In this document: in pieces, positions 1 through 8,063 of the stretch
How the letters are laid out: each line of letters starts with the position of its first letter
How positions within the stretch are numbered: the first letter of the stretch is position 1
From: Isoptericola cucumis
GTDB taxonomy: Bacteria; Actinomycetota; Actinomycetes; Actinomycetales; Cellulomonadaceae
Assembly: GCF_014635665.1 (NCBI RefSeq)
Contig: NZ_BMDG01000013.1
Span: forward strand, 62,001 to 126,000
DNA: 64,000 nt
Direction of reading: 5' to 3'
Translations under genes and position numbers: made by a program
The notes under the pieces: generated by a model
What the model saw: only the letters and a program-made list of their open reading frames with translations
Told to the model about the DNA's origin: nothing
The model's database searches: none

Positions 1-1040
1 GGGTTCACCGTGAGCGCCTCGAGCGCCACCTGCGGGTCCAGGCCCTCCTTCACCGCGAACGAGGCCTGGTGCACGAGGAAGTTGATCGGCACCACCGGGT
101 GGTCGGTCGTGATGGCGACGCGCACGCCCGCCTCCGCGAGCCGGGCCAGGTTCCCGATGTCCCGGTGGCGCAGCTCGACCTTGGAGCGCGAGGTGAGCAT
201 CGGGCCGTAGATGACGGGGACGTCGCGCTCGGCGAGCACGTCGGCGACCTGCGCGCCGTCCGTGCCGTGGTTGACCACCAGCCGGTAGCCGAACTCGTCG
301 GCGAGCCGCAGGGCCGTCGCGATGTCGTCGGCGCGGTGGGTGTGCTGGTCCCACGCGAGCTCGCCGTCGAGCACCCGGGCCAGCGTCTCCTTGCCGAGGT
401 CGCGGGCGAACGGCTCGCCCTTCGCCTCGGCCGCCGCGCGCGCCGCCGCGTAGTGCTGCGCGTCGAGGAAGGCCTGGCGGATGACGGCGGCCACGCCGAG
501 GCGGGTGGACGGCTGCTTCTTCTGCTCGCCGTACACGCGCTTGGGGTTCTCGCCCAGCGCCGACTTCACCGAGACCGCCTCGCGGATCACCTGCTCGTCG
601 ACGGTGCGCCCGCCCCACGTCTTGATCGCCACCGTCTGCCCGCCGATCGGGTTGGCCGAGCCGGGCTTCACGACGACGGTCGTGACGCCGCCCGCGAGCG
701 CGTCGCGGAACCCCTCGTCCTCGGCGTTGATCGCGTCGAGCGCGCGCAGGTGCGCGCCGTCCGGGCCGGTCTTCTCGTTGGTGTCGTCGCCGGCCCAGCC
801 CTCGGCCTCCTCGTGCACGCCCAGGTGGCCGTGCGACTCGACCAGGCCGGGCAGCACCCAGCGCCCGCCCGCGTCGAGCGTGCGCACGCCGTCGGGGACC
901 TCGACGTCCGCGCCGACGGCCGTGATGACGCCGTCGGTGACGAGGACGGTGCCCCCGGAGACCGGCAGGCCGTCGACGGGGACGACGTAGCCGCCCGTGA
1001 TGGCGACGGACGAGCGAGCGGTGCGGATCGGCGTAGTCAT
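1..1040 (-). CDS. Amidohydrolase family protein (imidazolonepropionase-like), 3' end outside the window
   Basis: A metal-dependent hydrolase of the amidohydrolase superfamily; the substrate cannot be read from the sequence. The N-terminus has the usual small beta-sandwich leading to VLPGLVESHGHLG (about residues 62-74), whose two histidines are the first metal-ligand motif. Further His-containing strands follow (DQHTHR, VNHGTDG, ITTDHPV), the order expected for the TIM-barrel. About 346 codons are present and the C-terminus lies beyond base 1. The ATG ending at 1040 is used, but two further in-frame ATGs end at 1049 and 1052 and no Shine-Dalgarno sequence decides between them. It is divergent from the histidine phosphatase at 1070 with almost no spacer, so the two promoters must overlap coding sequence. 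Family confident, specificity unknown. Confidence 0.85.
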   Translation of the reverse strand, partial: MTTPIRTARSSVAITGGYVVPVDGLPVSGGTVLVTDGVITAVGADVEVPDGVRTLDAGGRWVLPGLVESHGHLGVHEEAEGWAGDDTNEKTGPDGAHLRALDAINAEDEGFRDALAGGVTTVVVKPGSANPIGGQTVAIKTWGGRTVDEQVIREAVSVKSALGENPKRVYGEQKKQPSTRLGVAAVIRQAFLDAQHYAAARAAAEAKGEPFARDLGKETLARVLDGELAWDQHTHRADDIATALRLADEFGYRLVVNHGTDGAQVADVLAERDVPVIYGPMLTSRSKVELRHRDIGNLARLAEAGVRVAITTDHPVVPINFLVHQASFAVKEGLDPQVALEALTVN

Positions 1041-1069
1041 GCCGGCCATCATGCCGCTACGGTCGGGCC

Positions 1070-1657
1070 ATGCCGACGCGACACCTGCACGTGCTGCGCC
1101 ACGGCGCCGCGGACCCCTTCGGCGAGCTCACGGCGGAGGGGGAGCGGCAGGCGGAGCTCGCCGGCCGCCGGCTGGCCGCCCTGCCGGTCGACGCCGTCTG
1201 GCACTCGCCGCTGCCGCGGGCCGTGCGGTCGGCCGCGGTGCTGGGCGCACAGCTGCCCGGCGTCCCCGTCGCCCCGGCGGAAGAGCTGGTCGACCACGTG
1301 CCGTACCTGCCCGACCCGATGCCGCCCGCGTGGGCCGGCTTCTTCGACGGGTACGACGCCGCCGAGGCGGCCGAGGGCGAGCGGCTGGCCGCCGCGCTCA
1401 CCGCGCGCTTCGCCCGGCCCGCCGACGTCGAGACGCACGAGGTGCTCATCACGCACGCCTTCCAGGTCGCGTGGCTCGTGCGCGACGCGCTCGCCGCGCC
1501 GCCCGAGAGCTGGCTGGGCCTGCCGTACGGCAACGCCGCCCTCACGACCGTCGAGTACCGCGACGACCGCAGCGCCTCCCTGATCGTCTACAACGACATG
1601 GGCCACCTGCCGCCCGAGCTGCGCTGGACCGGCTTCGGCCCGGCAGCGCGCCCCTGA
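1070..1657 (+). CDS. Histidine phosphatase family protein (phosphoglycerate mutase-like)
   Basis: A 195-residue cytosolic phosphatase of the histidine phosphatase superfamily. The motif HVLRHGAADP near residue 7 carries the catalytic RHG, whose histidine is transiently phosphorylated in this family. A second conserved histidine is in LITHAFQVAWLVRD (about residue 127), after the expected arginine-containing segment HSPLPRAVRSA. The length fits the small single-domain members (SixA/CobC-like). The substrate is unknown; no cobalamin genes are near, so a cobC assignment is not supported. It ends only 9 bases from the convergent nadE stop, with no clear terminator hairpin between them. Confidence 0.85.
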   Translation: MPTRHLHVLRHGAADPFGELTAEGERQAELAGRRLAALPVDAVWHSPLPRAVRSAAVLGAQLPGVPVAPAEELVDHVPYLPDPMPPAWAGFFDGYDAAEAAEGERLAAALTARFARPADVETHEVLITHAFQVAWLVRDALAAPPESWLGLPYGNAALTTVEYRDDRSASLIVYNDMGHLPPELRWTGFGPAARP

Positions 1658-1666
1658 ACGGGACAC

Positions 1667-3715
1667 TCACTCCGCCGGGACGTTCTCCTCCAGCTCGGCG
1701 AGCCACGCGGCGGCGGACGCGTCGGACGGCATGCGCCAGTCGCCGCGGGGCGACAGCGAGCCGCCGGCGGCGACCTTGGGCCCGTTGGGGATGGCGGAGC
1801 GCTTGAACTGCGACGAGAAGTACCGCCGGAAGAACACGAGCTCCCACTTCCGGATGGTCGCCAGGTCGTAGGCGGAGCGCTCGTCGTGCGGGAAGTTCGG
1901 CGGCCACTCGCCTGCCTCGGCGTCCCGCCAGGCGTGCCACGCGAGGAACGCGATCTTGGACGGTCGCAGCCCGTGCCGCAGCGTCCAGAACAGGGTGAAG
2001 TCCTGCAGCGCGTACGGGCCGATGGCGGCCTCGGTGGACTGCGGGGCCTCGCCCTCGCCGGCGGGCACGAGCTCGGGGGAGATCTCCTGGGCGAGGATCT
2101 CGCGCAGCAGGTCGTTGGTCTCGGCCTCGAAGCGGCCGGTGTCCGCGACCCAGCGGATGAGGTGCTGGATGAGTGTCTTCGGCACGCCCGTGTTCACCGC
2201 GTAGTGCGACATCTGGTCGCCCACGCCGTACGTGCACCAGCCGAGCGCCAGCTCGGACAGGTCGCCGGTGCCGAGCACGATGCCGCCGCGGTGGTTGGCG
2301 AGGCGGAACAGGTAGTCGGTGCGCAGCCCGGCCTGCACGTTCTCGAAGGTGACGTCGTAGACCTTCTCGCCCGACCCGAACGGGTGGCCCAGGTCGCGCA
2401 GCATCTGCTCCGCGGCGGGCCGGATGTCCAGCTCCTCGAAGTGCACGCCCAGCGACTCCGCGAGCCGGGTGGCGCGGTCCTTCGTCTCGGACGACGTCGC
2501 GAAGCCGGGCATGGTGATGGCGTGGATGTCGGTGCGGGGCCGGCCGAGCCGGTCCATCGCCCGGGCCGCGACGATGAGCGCGTGCGTCGAGTCCAGGCCG
2601 CCGGAGACGCCGATGACGATCTTCGGCTGCCCGATCGAGGCCAGCCGCTGCTCCAGGCCGGCCACCTGGATCGAGTACGCCTCGTAGCAGTCCTGCGCCA
2701 GGCGCTCCGGGTCGTCGGGGACGAACGGGAACCGGTCCACCTTGCGGCGCAGCCCGACGTCGCCCGTCGGCGGGTCGACGGTCCAGGGCACCGTCCGGAA
2801 CGCGTCGGTGCGGTCGGCGAGCGTGCGGCGGTTGTCGTCGAACGACCCCATCCGCAGGCGCTCCTGGCGCAGCCGGTCGAGGTCGACGTCGGCCACGGAG
2901 CGCCGGGCGCCGTCGGGGAAGCGCTCGGTCTCGGCGAGCAGGTCGCCCACCTCGTAGATCATCGTCTGGCCGTCCCACGACAGGTCCGTGCTCGACTCGC
3001 CCTGCGCCGCCGCGTACGCGTAGGCGGCCAGCCCGCGGTGCGAGGCCGAGCGCACCATGAGCCGCCGGTCCTCCGCCCGGGCCACGGTGATGGGGCTCGC
3101 CGACAGGTTGAGCAGCACCGTCGCGCCGGCCAGCGCCGCCTCGGCCGACGGCGGCACCGGCACCCACAGGTCCTCGCACACCTCGACGTGCACGGCGAGA
3201 CCCGCGACGTCGGACGCACGGAAGACGAGGTCCGGCCCGAACGGCACCGGCCCGTCGTCGCCGAACGGCAGCGTCACGGTGGCGCCGCGGCGGTCGTCGC
3301 CGGGCGCGAACCAGCGCTTCTCGTAGAACTCGCGGTAGTTCGGCAGGTACGACTTGGGCGCGACGCCCAGCACCCGGCCCCGGTGGACGACGACCGCGCA
3401 GTTCAGCAGCCGGTTCCCGACCTCCAGCGGGGCGCCGACGACGAGCATCGGCCGCAGGTCGGCGCTCGCCTCGACGATCTCCGCCAGCGCGTCGGACGTC
3501 GCCTCCAGGAGCGTGTCCGCGAGGTGCAGGTCGTCGATCGCGTACCCGGACACGCACAGCTCGGGGAAGACGGCGACCGCGACGCCGTCGTCGTGGCACG
3601 CGCGCGCCTCGGCGAGGACCGCCGCGGCGTTCGCGCGCGGGTCGGCGACGGCGACGGGGACGGTGCAGGCCGCCACGCGGGCGAAGCCGTGGGCGTAGGC
3701 CGAGGAGAAGTCCAC
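1667..3715 (-). CDS. nadE: Glutamine-dependent NAD+ synthetase
   Basis: Catalyses the last step of NAD biosynthesis: ATP-dependent amidation of nicotinate adenine dinucleotide, using ammonia released from glutamine. The 682 residues form the two-domain actinobacterial version. The N-terminal nitrilase-type glutaminase (about 1-280) shows the Glu-Lys-Cys triad in AVFPELCVSGY, APKSYLPNYREF and VEVCEDLWVP. The C-terminal synthetase (about 340-640) shows the PP-loop SGGLDSTHALIV that binds ATP. The length matches the mycobacterial enzyme (about 680). It is read from a GTG at 3715, preceded by a G-run. It is monocistronic in this window, with copC divergent upstream. Confidence 0.95.
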   Translation of the reverse strand: MDFSSAYAHGFARVAACTVPVAVADPRANAAAVLAEARACHDDGVAVAVFPELCVSGYAIDDLHLADTLLEATSDALAEIVEASADLRPMLVVGAPLEVGNRLLNCAVVVHRGRVLGVAPKSYLPNYREFYEKRWFAPGDDRRGATVTLPFGDDGPVPFGPDLVFRASDVAGLAVHVEVCEDLWVPVPPSAEAALAGATVLLNLSASPITVARAEDRRLMVRSASHRGLAAYAYAAAQGESSTDLSWDGQTMIYEVGDLLAETERFPDGARRSVADVDLDRLRQERLRMGSFDDNRRTLADRTDAFRTVPWTVDPPTGDVGLRRKVDRFPFVPDDPERLAQDCYEAYSIQVAGLEQRLASIGQPKIVIGVSGGLDSTHALIVAARAMDRLGRPRTDIHAITMPGFATSSETKDRATRLAESLGVHFEELDIRPAAEQMLRDLGHPFGSGEKVYDVTFENVQAGLRTDYLFRLANHRGGIVLGTGDLSELALGWCTYGVGDQMSHYAVNTGVPKTLIQHLIRWVADTGRFEAETNDLLREILAQEISPELVPAGEGEAPQSTEAAIGPYALQDFTLFWTLRHGLRPSKIAFLAWHAWRDAEAGEWPPNFPHDERSAYDLATIRKWELVFFRRYFSSQFKRSAIPNGPKVAAGGSLSPRGDWRMPSDASAAAWLAELEENVPAE

Positions 3716-3822
3716 CCCCCGAGTGTAGGAACACGGCGGCGCCCCACGAGTCGTGCGGCCGTGCCCGCGTGCGGTCCCGACAGCGCGTGGGGCGCGGGAG
3801 CGGGGCTCGCTAGGGTCGGAGG

Positions 3823-4551
3823 ATGCACCTGAAGCCTGCGCGACGACGACGCGCCCTCGTCCTGCTCGCGGCCGTCCTGGGCCTCGGGCTCGGGTTCACC
3901 GTCGTGCAGCCCGCCGCCGCGCACGACCGGCTGGTCTCCGCCGACCCGGAGGACGGCGCGAAGCTGGACACCCCGCCGTCGCAGGTCGTCCTGACGTTCA
4001 GCGGTGACGTGCTGCCGTCGGGGGCGCAGGTGATCGTCTCCACCCGTGACGGCTCGGTCGAGGGCGAGGTCGCCGTGGACGGCGCGGTCGTCACGGCGGA
4101 GCTGCCCGGCGACCTGCCCGCGGGCGGTCACGACGTCGTGTGGCGGGTCGTGTCGTCGGACGGGCACCCGATCGAGGGGGAGCTGTCGTACGACGTCGCC
4201 GCCGCGGCGGAGCCGGCCACCGAGGCGACCCAGGAGCCGGAGGCCAGCCCGTCGCCGACGAGCGAGGGCCAGGCCACGGACGCACCGTCGCCGGACGGCG
4301 AACGGCCCTCGGGCGACATGACGTCCTCCGCCGGCACCGACGGTCACGAGCACCCCACCGGTGTGCCCGGGGCGGAGCTGGACGAGAACGGCGAGGCGGG
4401 CTGGGCCGCGTCGTGGCTCTTCGGCGCGGCGGTCCTCGCCCTCGTCGCCGTCGCGGCGGCGATGGTGCTGCGGCAGCGCCGGATGCGGCAGGAGCTGGAC
4501 GACCGCGAGCCGCCCGGCGACGGCCCTGAGGACGGCCCCGCCGGCCGCTAG
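3823..4551 (+). CDS. CopC-domain copper resistance protein with C-terminal membrane anchor
   Basis: An exported copper-binding protein. Residues 1-35 form a signal peptide (RRRR, a hydrophobic run, then AAAHDRL). Cleavage after AAA would place His at the mature N-terminus, the first copper ligand in CopC proteins. The CopC/YobA beta-barrel follows (LVSADPEDGAKL to DGHPIEGELSYDV, about 36-125). Next come a Pro/Ser/Glu-rich linker of about 60 residues, one transmembrane helix near residues 195-215 and a short Arg/Glu-rich tail. It is therefore probably tethered to the outer face of the membrane. No CopD partner is adjacent; the CopA/CsoR copper genes lie at 29653-32887. Domain assignment confident; role in copper storage or delivery inferred. 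Confidence 0.85.
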   Translation: MHLKPARRRRALVLLAAVLGLGLGFTVVQPAAAHDRLVSADPEDGAKLDTPPSQVVLTFSGDVLPSGAQVIVSTRDGSVEGEVAVDGAVVTAELPGDLPAGGHDVVWRVVSSDGHPIEGELSYDVAAAAEPATEATQEPEASPSPTSEGQATDAPSPDGERPSGDMTSSAGTDGHEHPTGVPGAELDENGEAGWAASWLFGAAVLALVAVAAAMVLRQRRMRQELDDREPPGDGPEDGPAGR

Positions 4552-4758
4552 GCGGGATTTGCAGATCTGAGCAAGGCGACGACATCAGTCCGGCTTGCCG
4601 GCGTCTCCGCATCGCCTCGGGGCGTTCATCGAGGTGTGCTCACCGTCATCGAGGGACGCGGGCCGAGGACGGCACCGGCTCCGGAAGAGCGGGCACCTTA
4701 GGCCGCTCGGGCGCGGCCAGCAGCCTCGACACGATCGACGGGTGGCGTCGAGCGGTGT

Positions 4759-5745
4759 TCACGACCTGTGCACCGGAGCGGCATCGAGCCAGCTGCGATA
4801 GGCGTCGAGGTCGACATTGCTGCCGCACACGATGGTGACGACGTGCCGGCCGGCGAAGCGATCCCGGTCCTCGAGGAGGGCGGCGATGCCGAGCGCGGCC
4901 GAGGGTTCGACGACGAGTCCGGCGTGCTCGAGGAGCATGTGCATGCCCGTCACGATGGAGGCCTCTTCGACCAGGACGGCGTCGTCAGCGACCTGGAGGA
5001 GGTCATCCAGGACGACGGGGATCGGGCGCCGTCCGGCGACACCATCGGCGATGGTGTCGGTCGGCCCGGTGGTCACGACGCGCCCCAGGTGCCAGGAGCG
5101 CGTCATCGCCGGCGCGCCCTGCGGCTGGACGCAGATCACCTCGGCCCCTGGCGCGCAGGACTTCACGATATGACCGACACCGGTGGCCAGGGCCCCGCCG
5201 CCGAGAGCGATCAGGACGGCGTCGAACGACGGCAGCGTCTCCACGAGCTCCAGGCCGATGGTCGCCGCGCCCTCGCACGTCTCGATGTCCAGGCTGTCCT
5301 CGACCAGGCGGATGCCGTCGAGCCGGGCGACGGCCGCCGCCCGCTCGCGAGCCAGCTCGTGGTCACCGTCCACCAGCTCCAACCCGGCTCCCAGCGCGCG
5401 GATGCGGTCGAGCTTGGCCGCCGTCGCGAACCGTGACGCCACGACGGTGACGTCGAGCCCGCGGCCGCGGCCGGACCAGCCCAGCGCCTGGCCGAGATTT
5501 CCCGCGCTGGCGCACACGACGGCCCTTTCGCCTCTGGCTGCCAGCTGGCTCGCCACCAGCTCTGTGCCGCGGGCCTTGAAGCTGCGGACCGGGTTCGCCG
5601 TCTCGAGCTTGATGCTTACCGTGCACCCCAGGTCGGGCTCCAGCGCCTCGCAGCGATACAGCGGAGTGTCGAGGAAGACGGGGTCGATCACCTCTCGAGC
5701 CGCGCGGATCCGAGCAGTGTCGAGGCGCGTGGATGGACGCGTCAT
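4759..5745 (-). CDS. PLP-dependent threonine/serine dehydratase-like enzyme
   Basis: A 328-residue fold-type II pyridoxal-phosphate enzyme of the threonine dehydratase/tryptophan synthase beta group. The PLP-lysine motif is SFKARG near residue 55, the substrate loop is CASAGNLGQALG (about 80-91), and the glycine-rich phosphate-binding turn is ALGGGALATGVG (about 182-193). There is no C-terminal ACT regulatory domain, so it resembles catabolic threonine dehydratases or serine racemases rather than biosynthetic IlvA. It lies in a block (4552-9970) with more A/T-ending codons than the flanking genes. The function is a family inference; the true substrate is not determinable. Confidence 0.8.
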   Translation of the reverse strand: MTRPSTRLDTARIRAAREVIDPVFLDTPLYRCEALEPDLGCTVSIKLETANPVRSFKARGTELVASQLAARGERAVVCASAGNLGQALGWSGRGRGLDVTVVASRFATAAKLDRIRALGAGLELVDGDHELARERAAAVARLDGIRLVEDSLDIETCEGAATIGLELVETLPSFDAVLIALGGGALATGVGHIVKSCAPGAEVICVQPQGAPAMTRSWHLGRVVTTGPTDTIADGVAGRRPIPVVLDDLLQVADDAVLVEEASIVTGMHMLLEHAGLVVEPSAALGIAALLEDRDRFAGRHVVTIVCGSNVDLDAYRSWLDAAPVHRS

Positions 5746-5807
5746 GTCCGATGCTCATCTCCTTGGTCGTGGAAGTCGGGCGGGCCGTCTCCTGCGCGAT
5801 TCAGCGC

Positions 5808-6617
5808 TCAGAGCGACAGGCTCCAGCGGAATCCGTCCGGATCGGTGAAGTGGCTCGAGTCGGAACCGGCCGCCGGTTCTTGCGGGGCAACGGGGCTGCC
5901 GCCGGCGGATTCGGCGGCGGACATGAGCTGGTCGAGGCCCTCCTGGGTCTCCGTGCGGTGGCCCAGCGCCAGTCCGCCCGTGCGGTGGCCAGGGTCGTCG
6001 ATGCCGACGTCCTTCGCCAGCACGGCCCGCGGCATCAGGCACAGACGCGCTGCTCCCTGTTGTGGCTGGAAGTCGATGTACTTGTTTCCATAGTCGCGGT
6101 CGGTTGCCATGCCCAGTGCCTGGTAGAACGTCCGCGAGGCTCGGGGGTCCTTGACGCCGAGGATGATGCTGATCTCGGTGGGCCGAGGAACTGCAGCGGC
6201 CTCCCCTGACTTCTTGTTGGAATCGGCAGCCACCTTCCAGATCGAGCCGTCGGGTGCCCGAAAGGCCCCCGAGAACGAACCGAAGAGAGCCTTCTTGGCC
6301 GGCTTGAGCACGTGCGCGCCGGCGTGGGCTGCGGCGTCCATCACCGCTTGCACCTCGGCCGGCTGTGCGAGCGCGTAGGTCACGACGTATCCCGGGAACG
6401 GTGACGATTCCCCCTCGGATCCCGCGCCAGTGGTCGTCGGCGGTGCCAGTTCGAAGCGGCCGGTGCCGTGCATGTCCACATCAACGGTCTCGGCACTCTC
6501 GCTGATCAGCGGGCTGAATGCTGAGGCGTAGAACTCCTTGGATGCGGGGAGATCGCCTGCGAGGGTGACGACGTCCAGGGCGAGCGAGGTCTCTGTGTGA
6601 CGGGTCTGCTCGTTCAC
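5808..6617 (-). CDS. VOC family protein with two tandem glyoxalase-like domains
   Basis: A 269-residue vicinal-oxygen-chelate protein made of two repeats. The first (about 8-130) runs from the strand SLALDVVTLAGD to FGSFSGAFRAPDGSIWKVA. The second (about 145-268) runs from ISIILGVKDPRASRTFYQALG to SSHFTDPDGFRWSLSL. Each repeat ends with the D-P-x-G-x-x-W type strand common in the family. Such proteins may be glyoxalases, ring-cleaving enzymes or drug-binding resistance proteins; metal ligands are not clear enough to choose. The GTG start at 6617 overlaps the stop of the upstream DUF1801 gene by 4 bases (GTGA), so the two are translationally coupled. Confidence 0.8.
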   Translation of the reverse strand: MNEQTRHTETSLALDVVTLAGDLPASKEFYASAFSPLISESAETVDVDMHGTGRFELAPPTTTGAGSEGESSPFPGYVVTYALAQPAEVQAVMDAAAHAGAHVLKPAKKALFGSFSGAFRAPDGSIWKVAADSNKKSGEAAAVPRPTEISIILGVKDPRASRTFYQALGMATDRDYGNKYIDFQPQQGAARLCLMPRAVLAKDVGIDDPGHRTGGLALGHRTETQEGLDQLMSAAESAGGSPVAPQEPAAGSDSSHFTDPDGFRWSLSL

Positions 6618-7084
6618 TTGGCGGCCTTCCTGATCAGCCTCTCCAACTCATCCCAGGCGGCCTCGCTCGGCTCGGTCAGGGCGTAGGAGGTCGCCCAGAG
6701 ACCGCTGTTGTCGTCGAGGTCGGCCTGCACGCTGAACCCGAAGGTCGAGTACCGCTCCTTGTCGCCCTGGCCGCTGCGGAAGAAGCACAGCACCTTCCCC
6801 TTCCTCGCATAGCCGGGCTGGCCGTAATACAGCTTCGGCTCCAGGTCCGGGGCGCACGCGGTGACGATGGCGTGAACGCGCCGGGCGAGGGTGCGGTCGG
6901 GCTCGGGCATCTGGTCGATCTTCGCCACCAGGGCCGCCTCGTTGGCGGCCGCCTTGTCCGCGGCCTTGCCGTTGCGGCCCTGGGTCTTGAGCTCCGCGGC
7001 GCGCTCCCTGATGGCGGCGCGCTCCTGTGCCGACATGGTGTCGCTATCGGTCTGCGGATCGGGACGGGCCGTCTTCTCGGTCAT
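6614..7084 (-). CDS. DUF1801 (YdhG-like) domain protein
   Basis: A 156-residue protein of unknown biochemical function. The N-terminal third is a charged, Ala/Lys-rich helix. The rest (about 60-156) fits the YdhG/DUF1801 fold: LARRVHAIVTACAPDLEPKL, the YYGQPGYARKGKVLCFF strand pair, and a C-terminal helix AAWDELERLIRKAA. Related proteins include frataxin-like iron chaperones, but no iron-specific residues can be argued here. A strong Shine-Dalgarno (AGAGGAGAG) sits just upstream of the ATG at 7084. It is the first gene of a two-gene unit with the VOC protein downstream. Family confident, function unknown. Confidence 0.75.
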   Translation of the reverse strand: MTEKTARPDPQTDSDTMSAQERAAIRERAAELKTQGRNGKAADKAAANEAALVAKIDQMPEPDRTLARRVHAIVTACAPDLEPKLYYGQPGYARKGKVLCFFRSGQGDKERYSTFGFSVQADLDDNSGLWATSYALTEPSEAAWDELERLIRKAAK

Positions 7085-7185
7085 TTCTCTCTCCTCTGGT
7101 GGGCTGAGCTCCGGTGCCTTGAGGCTATGGGGAGCACCCCGTCGTGGAACTTCTCGATTCCTGACCGATCCTCCCTGCGCGACGA

Positions 7186-7224
7186 TCAGCCGGCAGGGAT
7201 CGTGCGGCCGGCCCCCTGGTTCAT
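7186..7224 (-). CDS. 12-codon mini-ORF directly downstream of tetR, possibly a gene remnant
   Basis: An ATG at 7224 overlaps the tetR stop as ATGA and is preceded 6 bases upstream by a strong Shine-Dalgarno (GGAGGGG). It reads MNQGAGRTIPAG and then stops. Translation initiation signals this good in front of 12 codons suggest the remains of a truncated downstream gene, or a short leader peptide. Nothing homologous is recognisable and no coding sequence follows before the DUF1801 start at 7084. Seen: the start, the RBS and the stop. Inferred: remnant status. Confidence 0.25.
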   Translation of the reverse strand: MNQGAGRTIPAG

Positions 7225-7967
7225 GGTCGTTCCCCTCCGGGTGGGGTCCGTGGTGATGAGGTGAGGTCGGGTCGGGTACGGATCCGGAGTTCGAGTCCGT
7301 CGAGGAAGTAGGCGAGACCCCGGGTGAAGTCCCCGAGCCAGTCGTCGTCGTCGAGGTAGCGGTGGCCGGCCAGCGTCGGGTAGCGGTCCGCGTTCTGCTG
7401 CAGGAGGGCCTGCCCGACCTCGCGGTCGTGGTCGGTGATGTTCAGGGTCGCCTCGGTCGAGGCGGAGCCGAAGATCAGGTTGTGCAGCGTCCACATCGCA
7501 GCCGACAGCTCTGCGCCGGTCAGGCCGGCGCGGAGCAGGGTGGACATGACCAGCTCCAGCTGGTCGAGATAGCTCGGGCCGAAGCTGGGACGAGACGCCG
7601 CCACCGGTGCAACCCAGGGATGCTCGACCAGGGTCGCCCGCCACGCGACCGCGATCGCCTCGATGCACGCCCGCCAACCGTCCGGCTGCGCTCCGGTCGG
7701 GGCATCGGTCTCGGCGAAGACGTGGTCCACGGCCAGGTCGATGATGTCGTCCTTGGTCTTGACGTGCCAGTACAGCGACGGGGCCACGACGCCGAGTTGC
7801 TCGGCCACGCGCCGCATGGTCAACGACCCGAGCCCGCCGCCGTCCAGGATCTCGACGGCGACCTCGACGATCCGCTCGCTCGTGACCGGTGGCTCGCCGC
7901 GTCGGGAGCGCTGCGGACGCAGCCACACGTTCGACGGCTCTGCGTGCTCTTCACGGGGTTCTGGCAT
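7221..7967 (-). CDS. TetR family transcriptional regulator
   Basis: A 248-residue repressor. The DNA-binding helix-turn-helix is at about residues 28-75 (SERIVEVAVEILDGGGLGSL, TMRRVAEQLGVVAPSLYWHV, KTKDDIIDLAVDHVF). The long C-terminal ligand domain resembles the TetR_C_1 group found in TetR itself. It is divergent from the DHA2 exporter at 8064, and the 96-base gap holds GTTAGG-type repeats, so it very probably represses both genes and responds to an exporter substrate. Start: ATG at 7967 with GGAGAGCGATCGG upstream. Family and gene pairing confident; ligand unknown. Confidence 0.9.
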   Translation of the reverse strand: MPEPREEHAEPSNVWLRPQRSRRGEPPVTSERIVEVAVEILDGGGLGSLTMRRVAEQLGVVAPSLYWHVKTKDDIIDLAVDHVFAETDAPTGAQPDGWRACIEAIAVAWRATLVEHPWVAPVAASRPSFGPSYLDQLELVMSTLLRAGLTGAELSAAMWTLHNLIFGSASTEATLNITDHDREVGQALLQQNADRYPTLAGHRYLDDDDWLGDFTRGLAYFLDGLELRIRTRPDLTSSPRTPPGGERP

Positions 7968-8012
7968 CCGATCGCTCTCCTTGCTTCGTCACCGCGTCCC
8001 GGTGTGCTGCTA

Positions 8013-8053
8013 GGTTAATCTAACAGCGTTAGGTACGCATGACCATCGTTAGG
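8013..8053. promoter_or_regulatory. Candidate TetR operator in the tetR/DHA2 divergent promoter
   Basis: A perfect 5-3-5 inverted repeat, CTAAC-AGC-GTTAG, occupies 8020-8032. The hexamer GTTAGG occurs at 8028-8033 and again at 8048-8053, exactly 20 bases apart, and a further GTTA lies at 8014. The second GTTAGG overlaps the AGGGAG Shine-Dalgarno of the exporter, whose start is TTG at 8064. Position and symmetry fit a repressor site controlling both directions. That the neighbouring TetR binds here is inference. Confidence 0.6.
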
Positions 8054-8063
8054 GAGACCAGAG

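Noticed and set aside
4552-4758. Spacer between copC and the PLP enzyme checked for tRNA, att site or hairpin
   Set aside because: No cloverleaf, no repeat matched at the far end of the block, and no convincing stem found.
5038-5058. GACACCATC-GGC-GATGGTGTC palindrome
   Set aside because: It lies inside the PLP-enzyme gene and encodes ordinary residues (TDTIADGV); symmetry probably follows from codon choice.
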